From Bacteroidota bacterium (GTDB taxonomy: Bacteria; Bacteroidota; Bacteroidia; B-17B0; Aurantibacillaceae): DNA of 64,000 bases. Both the position numbers and the translations under genes were made by a program. Positions 8,588-15,841 of the stretch are shown piece by piece (the first letter of the stretch is position 1; each line of letters begins with the position of its first letter). The notes beneath the pieces are model-generated. The model was not told the DNA's origin. It was given only the letters and a program-made list of their open reading frames with translations, and searched no databases. The DNA is taken from NCBI GenBank assembly GCA_021155905.1, contig JAJNBG010000001.1, positions 1-64,000 on the forward strand, given 5' to 3'.

Positions 8588-10324
8588 TTAAAATAATGCG
8601 GTTAAGCCTGCATGTATTTTACCACTTCTTAAATCAAAACCGGTATTAAACTGTTTGCCAATGGCATAGCTAAGGTTGAAAATACCTGCCTTGGTCTCAA
8701 AATTTATTCCGGCGCCTACACTCATTGGATTGTCTTTCGTATATCCGGCAACATTTCCGTTCTCATACAAAGCGCCTTCCCCGAACACAAATAAATTGGA
8801 ATTCTGTTCAAACAAAAACCGGTATTCCAGTGTAGGAATAACATAAGTAGACGCGTAAATACTTTCTTCATCAAAGCCACGTAAGGTTCTTAATCCTCCA
8901 ATACGGAATAATTCATTTTTATAAATAGTATTTCCAAACACACTGCCAAACTGGGCCGAAAGTTTGAGTACGTGATTCTTCACCGGATTCAAATAACCAA
9001 CCATTGCTCCTTCTACCTGGTATTGTGACGATTTTAAGGCAATTGTAGAATACGCCACATCATTGATCTTAGGGTTTTTACGGATCTGCCGGTTACCAAC
9101 AGAGCCCTGCGCGTTAAAACCTATCCCTTTTCTGGGATTAAAGCGGTAATCCAGGTTTTCTAAAAAAAATCCCAAACCATACGCTTTTGTAATCACATCG
9201 GCGTACTCAGGCAATACCGTAATATTTTCCAGGCCGGCCGTTGATAATAAATTTGCATTTCGCTGCTTGTAAAACACTTTGATGTAATTAAGTCCGCTAA
9301 AATAATAGTTCAATCCAAGGCCATTGTTGACATCCAGAAAGGTGCTGTCTTTTTTATAAATTTTGATATTATAATCCGCGCCTACAGGTAATCCACCAAT
9401 GTACGGGTATATCACAGAAGCTCTCAGGTCCTGCGTTTGTGTCTGCAAACGTCGCCAGTTAATGTCGAACGTTTCACCGCTTTTTAAAATATTGTTGACT
9501 AACCTGATTTTCAAGTCCCCTGTAAAAACCGTTTTTCCTTTGTCGTTTGGCAAAATTCCAACAATACCGTCAAACTGGGACGCATTCTTTTTTTCCAGGA
9601 ATAAAAATAATTTATTTTGTTTGTCTGTCAACTGAATAACAGGTGGTTTTTTTTCAGTTAAAAAAGGCAATTGTCTGATTTTTTTAGAAGCCCCCCTGAA
9701 CACCTCAGCGTTATAAGGCATTCCATTTTTGATTCCTAAATAACGCAGTAAAAACTTCTGACTCACTTTTCCGGATCCTTCGGTTACCACGCTATCCAGT
9801 TTGATAAAAAGATTCTTATCGATCCTAAGCTTTGCCCTGACATTGTTTGCATTAAATTCAAGGCTGTCTAACCTGGCAGACACAAAAGGATAGCCGTTAT
9901 TCTCGTAATACACGATGACCTTTTCCATAAACTTTGACAGTTCATTAAATCGAAAAGCACGGTTAGAAAAAAAGCGCTCGTTATACCCAATTTTACTAAT
10001 AACGCCCTGGTCCTTTTTTGAATATCTTAAATCCACCCATTTATACTTTTCACCGGCAGAAACATAGGCTTTATAATTCAAAGAATCTGGCACGATGCTG
10101 TCAATGTTTGCCGTGATGTAGCCTTCGTTGATCAGGGACACATAAATTTTGTTGATCTCGTTAAAGATAAACTCTTTGCTGTTGAACTGTTTTTTATAAG
10201 TCAGCCGCTTAAAAACACTTTGACTGTCCGTATTGACAACCTGCAATTTATAAACCAACTGTGCCTTAAAAGTGGTTACTGCAAACAATACTAAACCTAG
10301 GAAATATGTAAATTTATGTTTCAA
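8588..10324 (-). CDS. Omp85-superfamily outer-membrane protein (BamA/TamA-like)
   Basis: 578 aa. A signal peptide ending near KAQ is followed by POTRA-like modules (about 25-250; for example VIVYYENNGYPFVSARL) and a C-terminal beta-barrel with the surface-antigen signature GGLRTLRGFDEESIYAS, ending in a terminal phenylalanine. It is shorter than BamA (about 800 aa) and fits the smaller TamA-like or ShlB-like members. Expected role: insertion or secretion of outer-membrane proteins; substrate unknown. The start codon is TTG at 10324; no ATG gives a better signal peptide. It is transcribed away from lemA. Confidence 0.85.
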   Translation of the reverse strand: MKHKFTYFLGLVLFAVTTFKAQLVYKLQVVNTDSQSVFKRLTYKKQFNSKEFIFNEINKIYVSLINEGYITANIDSIVPDSLNYKAYVSAGEKYKWVDLRYSKKDQGVISKIGYNERFFSNRAFRFNELSKFMEKVIVYYENNGYPFVSARLDSLEFNANNVRAKLRIDKNLFIKLDSVVTEGSGKVSQKFLLRYLGIKNGMPYNAEVFRGASKKIRQLPFLTEKKPPVIQLTDKQNKLFLFLEKKNASQFDGIVGILPNDKGKTVFTGDLKIRLVNNILKSGETFDINWRRLQTQTQDLRASVIYPYIGGLPVGADYNIKIYKKDSTFLDVNNGLGLNYYFSGLNYIKVFYKQRNANLLSTAGLENITVLPEYADVITKAYGLGFFLENLDYRFNPRKGIGFNAQGSVGNRQIRKNPKINDVAYSTIALKSSQYQVEGAMVGYLNPVKNHVLKLSAQFGSVFGNTIYKNELFRIGGLRTLRGFDEESIYASTYVIPTLEYRFLFEQNSNLFVFGEGALYENGNVAGYTKDNPMSVGAGINFETKAGIFNLSYAIGKQFNTGFDLRSGKIHAGLTALF

Positions 10325-10473
10325 GTGTATTAGCTTCTAAGGTAATTATTTTTACCTTCACATTAAATTTTAATCCTATTAAAACAAACAGTTAAAACGT
10401 ATGAACCAATCTTTTATTACAATAAGTTAAGGATTGCAACATACTACCATTAAAAAAACAATAAACTAAAATT

Positions 10474-11064
10474 ATGAAACGTATTATTATTATAGTGGCT
10501 CTTGGAGCGGTTGCTTTATTTGCTTTAAGTTATGGTTGCAACAAGCGCAACAGCTTTGTTGATTTAAATGAAACAGTTATTTCTCAATGGCACCAGGTGG
10601 AAAGTCAATACCAACGCCGACTGGATCTGATTCCTAATATCGTGAAAACCGTGGAAGCTGAAGCTAACTTTGAAAAATCAACGTTAACTGCCGTGGTGGA
10701 AGCCCGTGCAAAAGCTACACAGGTTACCATCGACCCAAGCAATATGACACCTGAGAAAATGAATCAGTTCAAACAGGTGCAGGGCGAACTGTCTTCTGCC
10801 ATCTCCAGGTTATTAGTGGTTTCTGAAAATTACCCGAACTTAAAATCAAGCCAGGCGTTCAGCGAATTGCGTGTGGAACTGGAAGGCTGTGAAAACCGGA
10901 TTGCTGTGGAACGTATGAAATACAATGACGCCGTAAGACAATTTAACGCCAGCATCAAAAAAATTCCGGGAAGCTTATTTGCCTGGGGATACAAAGATGC
11001 TGACTATTTTGAAGCAGAAGCCGGCGCAGAAAAAGCGCCAAAGGTTGACATGAACATTAAATAG
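10474..11064 (+). CDS. lemA: LemA family protein
   Basis: 196 aa with an N-terminal hydrophobic anchor (about 3-22) and a helical body carrying the family motif WHQVESQYQRRLDLIPNIVKTV. LemA proteins are membrane-anchored helical proteins of unclear biochemical role, very often paired with TPM-domain proteins. That is the case here: the next gene starts 2 bp after this stop. The ATG follows an AT-rich leader without a clear ribosome binding site. Confidence 0.93.
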   Translation: MKRIIIIVALGAVALFALSYGCNKRNSFVDLNETVISQWHQVESQYQRRLDLIPNIVKTVEAEANFEKSTLTAVVEARAKATQVTIDPSNMTPEKMNQFKQVQGELSSAISRLLVVSENYPNLKSSQAFSELRVELEGCENRIAVERMKYNDAVRQFNASIKKIPGSLFAWGYKDADYFEAEAGAEKAPKVDMNIK

Positions 11065-11066
11065 GC

Positions 11067-11501
11067 ATGTTGTTTAAAAAGAAATTATTGTCTTCCGAAG
11101 ATGAAGAGCGCTTAATCAAAGCGATTCATGATGCCGAAAATAAAACTTCGGGTGAGATTCGCGTGCACATTGAAGCAACCTGCAAGGGTGATGCATTGGA
11201 GGCCTGTAAAAAGCTCTTTGCAGATTTAAAAATGGATCAAACCAAAGACAGGAACGGTATTTTGTTTTTCCTGGCAATAGAATCCAGGGCGTTTGCTGTT
11301 TGGGGTGATGAAGGCATTCATAAAAAAGTAACAGATGAATTCTGGGAACTTATCACTGAATGCGCCATCAGCTATTTTAAACATCATGATTTAATTGGCG
11401 GCCTTGAAAAATCCGTTGAAATGTGTGGCGAAAAGCTGCAGCTTTATTTTCCTTTGGAACATGATGATAAGGATGAACTCTCAAACGAAATTTCTTATTA
11501 A
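11067..11501 (+). CDS. Cytoplasmic TPM-domain protein
   Basis: 144 aa without a signal peptide. A TPM (TPM_phosphatase, DUF477) fold spans about 10-130: SGEIRVHIEATCKGDALEA, then the core DRNGILFFLAIESRAFAVWGD. TPM domains bind divalent metal in studied members; a phosphatase activity has been shown only for plant TLP18.3. It is the middle gene of a lemA-TPM-TPM operon, with 2 bp to lemA and no gap to the following TTG start. Confidence 0.85.
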   Translation: MLFKKKLLSSEDEERLIKAIHDAENKTSGEIRVHIEATCKGDALEACKKLFADLKMDQTKDRNGILFFLAIESRAFAVWGDEGIHKKVTDEFWELITECAISYFKHHDLIGGLEKSVEMCGEKLQLYFPLEHDDKDELSNEISY

Positions 11502-12281
11502 TTGAAAAAATTATCCCTGATACTTGCTCTTTGTATCTGCTTTTTTGCGATACCATCCTTTTCACAGGTCCCGGAAAGGCCAAGTCCGGAAAGGCTGTAC
11601 AATAATCTTTCGAAAGAGTTTCCGAATTTTCTGTCATCGCAGGAAGCCCAGCAACTGGAACAGCAACTCCAGGATTTTAGCCTTGAAACTTCCAACCAGA
11701 TTTGCATTGTGATTGTTGACGATCTCAACGGCATGGATCAGTCTTCTTTTGCGGTTGAAATTCTGAATAAATGGGGCGTTGGACAGAAAGGAAAAAACAA
11801 CGGAATTGTGATCCTGGTAAAACCTACCGGCAAATCAGGTGAGCGAAATCTGTTCATCTCGGTTGGGTACGGATTGGAGGGAGCTATTACCGACCTTCAA
11901 ACCAAGCATATCCGGGAAAACGAGATTGTTCCCTATTTTAAAGAGCAACGTTTTTACGAAGGACTGGAAGCCGGTTGCCAGGCACTGATGCTGGCCGCAA
12001 AAGGAGAATATAACGAGAAAACGCAGCCGAAAGGATCGGGCCTTGAAAATTTTGTAAGGGGCCATCCCATCCTGTTTTTAATCTGCATTGTGCTTTTCGT
12101 ACTGATCTTTATTAAAGGCGGTGGTGGCAGAGGCGGTGGCGGAAGAGGCATGACGTATTTCGGAGGCGGCTCTGCCTTTGGTGGATTTGGCGGGTTCGGA
12201 GGTGGTGGCGGTGGCGGGTCTTCTTTTGGAGGATTTGGAGGTGGTTCTGGAGGCGGAGGTGGTTCCGGTGGTAACTGGTAA
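11502..12281 (+). CDS. Exported TPM-domain membrane protein with glycine-rich tail
   Basis: 259 aa. A signal peptide (about 1-22) precedes a TPM domain (about 30-175) with KGKNNGIVILVKP and a conserved GYGLEGAITD block. One transmembrane helix follows (about 188-203, LFLICIVLFVLIF), then a roughly 55-residue low-complexity tail of glycine with a few Ser/Phe/Arg (about 205-259). This order matches the YgcG-like family that accompanies LemA. It begins with TTG directly after the stop of the preceding gene, which suggests translational coupling. Confidence 0.88.
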   Translation: MKKLSLILALCICFFAIPSFSQVPERPSPERLYNNLSKEFPNFLSSQEAQQLEQQLQDFSLETSNQICIVIVDDLNGMDQSSFAVEILNKWGVGQKGKNNGIVILVKPTGKSGERNLFISVGYGLEGAITDLQTKHIRENEIVPYFKEQRFYEGLEAGCQALMLAAKGEYNEKTQPKGSGLENFVRGHPILFLICIVLFVLIFIKGGGGRGGGGRGMTYFGGGSAFGGFGGFGGGGGGGSSFGGFGGGSGGGGGSGGNW

Positions 12282-12319
12282 TTAAAATTGTATATTTATA
12301 TTTCACAATATATTAAGCC

Positions 12320-13414
12320 ATGAAGAAATTTTTATTTTTTTTATTTTGCCTCCATATCTTTCATTTAAAAAGCCAGATTTCCATCACTTCCACCAATATG
12401 CCGGTGAGCGGTGATACCTGCAGGTACAGTAATGCCAGCCTCACCAGTATTGGTGATTATACAGCTACCGGCGCTTCCTGGGTCTGGGATTTCAGTACTT
12501 TGGATTCAACCGGACAGGATATCCGGAAATTTGTTCCTTCTTCTGTAACTCCTTATGCGTTTTATTTTGCAGGTAAGTATGGTGAAAAAACTCTGGACGA
12601 GGTGCCCATCCCTTCTATTCCCGGATTTACACTAACGATGAAAAACATCTACTCTTTTTATAAAAAGAACGGAACGGCCTCTTTTAACGCGGAGGGAGTG
12701 GGAGTTACCATCTCCAACATTCCTATCGGGGCGTCGCCGGTAGCAGGTAACGATGATGAGCTCTATGTGTTTCCGCTCAATTACATGAATCGCGATTCTA
12801 CAACCTTCAGTTTTTCCACTCCTACGGCAACTATTATTCCTTTTGCCTATAAAAAACACGGTTACCGCATAACTGAAGTAGATGGGTACGGAACCATTAA
12901 AACCCCATACGGAACTGATACCTGTATAAGGGTTGTGACCACCCAATACGCCATCGATTCTTTGATTGTTAATGCGGCACCTGCTCCTTTCAACAGGTTA
13001 GGATTTCCTAATTATGTGCGCAGTTACCAGTGGCTAACGAGAAACGAAAAAATCCCTTATTTAGAAATTTCAGGCAATATGATATTTGGTGCATTTATAC
13101 CAACGCAGGCGAGATACCGCGATATAAAAAGAAATTTTGTTGGCATTAAAGAAGAAGCGCTTAGCCTGGCATTATCGGTTTTCCCTAATCCGTCCACTCA
13201 TGACCTAACAGTAATTACACCAAAGTATGAGGGTTCCATTAAAGCCGAGCTAACGGATATGCATGGCAAGCTGGTGTTTGAAAAAACACTGGACAATAAC
13301 TCATTGATCGCAAATCAGCACCATTTAGATGTGTCTTCTTTATCGAAAGGCCTGTATATTTTAAACCTCTCGAATGTATCCGGCAAACAATCCTTAAAAA
13401 TTTCGATACAATAG
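12320..13414 (+). CDS. Secreted protein with T9SS sorting domain
   Basis: 364 aa. A signal peptide (about 1-19) precedes a beta-rich body with no recognised catalytic motif (for example GASWVWDFSTLDS). The C-terminal type A T9SS sorting domain (about 285-364) has VFPNPSTHDLTV, DMHGKLV and LSKGLYILNL. The sorting domain directs export through the outer membrane and cleavage or anchoring at the surface. The function of the body is unknown. It lies 38 bp after the TPM operon. Confidence 0.85.
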   Translation: MKKFLFFLFCLHIFHLKSQISITSTNMPVSGDTCRYSNASLTSIGDYTATGASWVWDFSTLDSTGQDIRKFVPSSVTPYAFYFAGKYGEKTLDEVPIPSIPGFTLTMKNIYSFYKKNGTASFNAEGVGVTISNIPIGASPVAGNDDELYVFPLNYMNRDSTTFSFSTPTATIIPFAYKKHGYRITEVDGYGTIKTPYGTDTCIRVVTTQYAIDSLIVNAAPAPFNRLGFPNYVRSYQWLTRNEKIPYLEISGNMIFGAFIPTQARYRDIKRNFVGIKEEALSLALSVFPNPSTHDLTVITPKYEGSIKAELTDMHGKLVFEKTLDNNSLIANQHHLDVSSLSKGLYILNLSNVSGKQSLKISIQ

Positions 13415-13470
13415 TTTTGTTTCATCAATAAATCAATTATTTTTACCACAAAAAATTAAACCCATTATTT

Positions 13471-13818
13471 ATGAGTTCTCATCACGACCACGACAATCAT
13501 CCACAGGAAGCAAAACCAGTTGCGTTTCGTACACCCTTAATATTAGCCTTAGTAACAGTGTTAGCCATTTTGTTGGCGGTAAGCACCTGCGACAAAAAAC
13601 ACGGCTGTTGTGAAGGCGAAAAATGTGAAGAGGCTTGTGATGCAAAGCACGAAGCTCATGGCGAACATGGCGCAACACCTGCAGTAAATACAGCGGTTGA
13701 GGGGCACGAACATGACGTAGTGACGGAAGAAGCAGCAGTGGTTGCGGATTCGTTAATGAAAGCTGATACTACTCAGAGTGCTGCTCCTGCAAAAGTGGAA
13801 GAACACGGACATCACTAA
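13471..13818 (+). CDS. Small His/Cys-rich single-pass membrane protein
   Basis: 115 aa, no family recognised. The N-terminus is His/Asp-rich (SSHHDHDNH). One transmembrane helix lies at about 24-42 (LILALVTVLAILLAV). A cysteine-rich stretch follows (STCDKKHGCCEGEKCEEAC, five cysteines in 19 residues), then an acidic, His-rich tail ending EEHGHH. The composition suggests divalent-metal binding outside the cytoplasm, which is inference from composition only. A strong terminator follows at 13839-13869. Confidence 0.7.
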   Translation: MSSHHDHDNHPQEAKPVAFRTPLILALVTVLAILLAVSTCDKKHGCCEGEKCEEACDAKHEAHGEHGATPAVNTAVEGHEHDVVTEEAAVVADSLMKADTTQSAAPAKVEEHGHH

Positions 13819-13838
13819 AATTTATATAAATTCATTAT

Positions 13839-13869
13839 AAAAAAACCCTGCTCATGGCAGGGTTTTTTG
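13839..13869 (+). terminator. Rho-independent terminator after the His/Cys-rich gene
   Basis: The stem AAACCCTGC / GCAGGGTTT with a short loop is followed by a T run (ggttttttg). Confidence 0.85.
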
Positions 13870-13880
13870 TTTTTCAAAAA

Positions 13881-13936
13881 TGTGCTAAAAACTGCTTTAA
13901 CGGTAATGTTGAATTTGTTGAAATGATTTATTTTTG
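13881..13936 (+). promoter_or_regulatory. Shared promoter block, copy 1
   Basis: The 19-bp core aaaaactgctttaacggta lies at 13887-13905. The -7 box TATTTTTG lies at 13929-13936, exactly 24 bp (core end to box start). The same core at the same distance from a TAnnTTTG box occurs at 14795-14850 and 15770-15825. The start codon of the downstream lipoprotein gene is 21 bp after the box. The core covers roughly -50 to -32 relative to the expected transcription start. Confidence 0.75.
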
Positions 13937-13956
13937 TTCAGAGAGAAACCCTAGTC

Positions 13957-14298
13957 ATGGCCACTGTAAAAATTAAAAAATCAGTTTATTTTCTATTTCT
14001 CTGCATTCTTTTATCCGCATGTCAAAAGAATGTATCATCAACTGGTACGGTATATTCAAAACACAATTATCCCGTACCTAATGTTACCGTAGTTCTTAGC
14101 GAGTATACATCGGGAAAAGATGCTTCTTTAGCTTATAAAACTACACAAACAGACAATAATGGAAGATTTATGTTTAATTATTCAACTGCAAAAAACAGAT
14201 ATTTTAGTCTTGACGTTTTGTGTGATAGTGGTTGGTCTCATAAACAGCCTTTAGATAGAGAGCAGTTGAAACACATTGATCTGCATTTGCATAAATAA
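13957..14298 (+). CDS. Small lipoprotein with carboxypeptidase-regulatory-like fold
   Basis: 113 aa. The signal peptide carries lipobox LLSAC with the acylated cysteine near residue 22. The rest looks like one beta-sandwich of the carboxypeptidase-regulatory kind: GTVYSKHNYPVPNVTVVLSE, then TDNNGRFMFNYS. Such domains are structural or binding modules, often at the cell surface. No enzyme motif is seen. It is driven by copy 1 of the shared promoter block. The next gene encodes a similar small lipoprotein. Confidence 0.72.
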   Translation: MATVKIKKSVYFLFLCILLSACQKNVSSTGTVYSKHNYPVPNVTVVLSEYTSGKDASLAYKTTQTDNNGRFMFNYSTAKNRYFSLDVLCDSGWSHKQPLDREQLKHIDLHLHK

Positions 14299-14366
14299 AC
14301 GAAGATTGATGAGAATTAATTAGAAATACTGTTCCGCAAACCGAAACAAAAATGAATCAGCTATAT

Positions 14367-14374
14367 TAAATTTG
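14367..14374 (+). promoter_or_regulatory. Bacteroidota -7 box TAAATTTG
   Basis: A match to TAnnTTTG 29 bp before the start of the lipoprotein gene at 14403. The 19-bp shared core is not present upstream; only a weak resemblance (aaatactgtt at 14324-14333) is visible. Confidence 0.45.
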
Positions 14375-14402
14375 TCACTATTACATTCGTTAAGACATTA
14401 CA

Positions 14403-14741
14403 ATGAGAACAAAAATTCTTTTACTTATACTGGCTTTCGCTATGTTAGGATGTCTAAAAATCAGAAATATTACTGTTAAGGTCCTAGATGTTGATACCAA
14501 CAATCCTGTAAGCGGTATTCAAATTATAATAACAGACATCCAGCGTCATAGTAGCGGAAACGCAGAAACTGTGCTTTACACCGATGACAATGGAGTTGCA
14601 ACAGTTCAATTACTACTTCCAAAAAAGGACCTAATCAAAATCCAGCTAAATGGCAAAAACGGATACGCCATATTAGGCAAAGGAATATATTATTATAACT
14701 ACCAACGAAGAATTAATGTTTTTGCTGGTGCCAAGAAATAA
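14403..14741 (+). CDS. Small lipoprotein with Ig-like/carboxypeptidase-regulatory fold
   Basis: 112 aa. Lipobox MLGC puts the lipidated cysteine near residue 17. The mature part resembles a beta-sandwich: VKVLDVDTNNPVSGIQIIIT followed by YTDDNGVATVQLLLP, as in carboxypeptidase-regulatory or bacterial Ig-like modules. It resembles the preceding lipoprotein in size and layout but shares little sequence. Function unknown. Confidence 0.7.
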   Translation: MRTKILLLILAFAMLGCLKIRNITVKVLDVDTNNPVSGIQIIITDIQRHSSGNAETVLYTDDNGVATVQLLLPKKDLIKIQLNGKNGYAILGKGIYYYNYQRRINVFAGAKK

Positions 14742-14794
14742 CCTAAAATGGGAACTTTTTTGTTTTCGTAATATTATTTTACTAAATAGACATT

Positions 14795-14850
14795 TGTGCT
14801 AAAAACTGCTTTAACGGTAGGGTAGAATTTATGGTTTTGAATTATTTTTG
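14795..14850 (+). promoter_or_regulatory. Shared promoter block, copy 2
   Basis: Core aaaaactgctttaacggta at 14801-14819; -7 box TATTTTTG at 14843-14850, again 24 bp. The 25 bp that begin with tgtgct are identical to copy 1, and ggtagggtaga after the core is shared with copy 3. The next start codon is at 14941, so this copy leaves a longer leader (about 90 bp) than the other two. Confidence 0.72.
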
Positions 14851-14940
14851 CCTACTGCTATAATGGAAGTATATAAATGAAAATATTTTGAGTTCTAAGT
14901 TATATCTTTACCTTTAAATAGAATAAAAAGCATTTTTGCT

Positions 14941-15672
14941 ATGAAAAAAATAGCCTCTTTCATTATTCTCCTAGGTTTGTTTATCTCATGCGTGCGGGAT
15001 AAAAAATCAACAGAGCCCAAAACGGATTATGGAGTATATACTCCGCCCATCGCTTTGGGTGAATACTGCTGTTTTAAGAAAAATAGTTATTGGGTTTATG
15101 AGGACAGCTTAAGCGGTAAAATAGATTGTACTTACGTGACAAGCGCTCAGGTGACCACTTATAACGTAAGCGCAAATTCTGGGAAAGACTATACCGGCAC
15201 CTTCCATTACTATAACATGTATACTAAGGATGGTATTGGCGATATTCGACAGTATGAAGTGCATGACGAAGATGCTGCACAAGGGGCCAAATGCTGTGGT
15301 GGACGTTATTATTGTGAAATTCACTGGAATAGGCCTCCGGGTCCGGTGGATAGCATGGGTGGTTCTACTCCAGGTATTTATTTTGGATCTTATACCTATA
15401 TGTTTAATAATTTTAATGATGGGACTACCGGCGGTAGCGGTCATGGAGAACAGTGTTGGTCAAAAGGGCAATTGAATAATATTACTATTAATAATATTTT
15501 ATATTCGAACAGTGTTGTTTTTGAAAATTTTGTAAATATCGCCGACCAAAATTGGGTCGTTCATCCATATAGGTTTAAAAATTATATCGTTAAAAATGTC
15601 GGTGTGGTAAAGCGAATTGATATAGACAGTAACCGTACCTGGTTGTTAAAGCGCTATAGTGTTAGCCAGTAA
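14941..15672 (+). CDS. Lipoprotein of unknown function
   Basis: 243 aa. Signal peptide with lipobox LFISC (cysteine near residue 17). The mature part begins with a charged linker and continues with a beta-rich body containing CCFKKNSYWVYEDSLSG, an opening seen in many Bacteroidota lipoproteins of unknown role. A Cys pair (KCCGG) and a glycine-rich loop (TTGGSGHGEQC) occur in the middle. No catalytic motif was found. It is preceded by copy 2 of the shared promoter block. Confidence 0.72.
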   Translation: MKKIASFIILLGLFISCVRDKKSTEPKTDYGVYTPPIALGEYCCFKKNSYWVYEDSLSGKIDCTYVTSAQVTTYNVSANSGKDYTGTFHYYNMYTKDGIGDIRQYEVHDEDAAQGAKCCGGRYYCEIHWNRPPGPVDSMGGSTPGIYFGSYTYMFNNFNDGTTGGSGHGEQCWSKGQLNNITINNILYSNSVVFENFVNIADQNWVVHPYRFKNYIVKNVGVVKRIDIDSNRTWLLKRYSVSQ

Positions 15673-15769
15673 TTTTCTTTTATATAATATCTCCAACTAT
15701 GTGAAGCCGTTAAGAGTTAACTTAATAGTGAGAATTTGCTTGATAAACTATTTTTTGAAAAATGGGAAA

Positions 15770-15825
15770 TGTGTAAAAAACTGCTTTAACGGTAGGGTAG
15801 ATTTTGTCTATATCATTTAAATTTG
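15770..15825 (+). promoter_or_regulatory. Shared promoter block, copy 3
   Basis: Core aaaaactgctttaacggta at 15776-15794; -7 box TAAATTTG at 15818-15825, again 24 bp. The start codon of the 1521-residue secreted protein is 17 bp after the box. The -7 sequence differs from copies 1 and 2 at two n positions, while the spacing is kept. Confidence 0.75.
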
Positions 15826-15841
15826 AAATTTAATTTATATT

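Noticed and set aside
12112-12306. Minus-strand frame rich in His/Arg/Leu opposite the glycine-rich tail
   Set aside because: Arises from the repetitive GGN codons of the TPM protein on the other strand.
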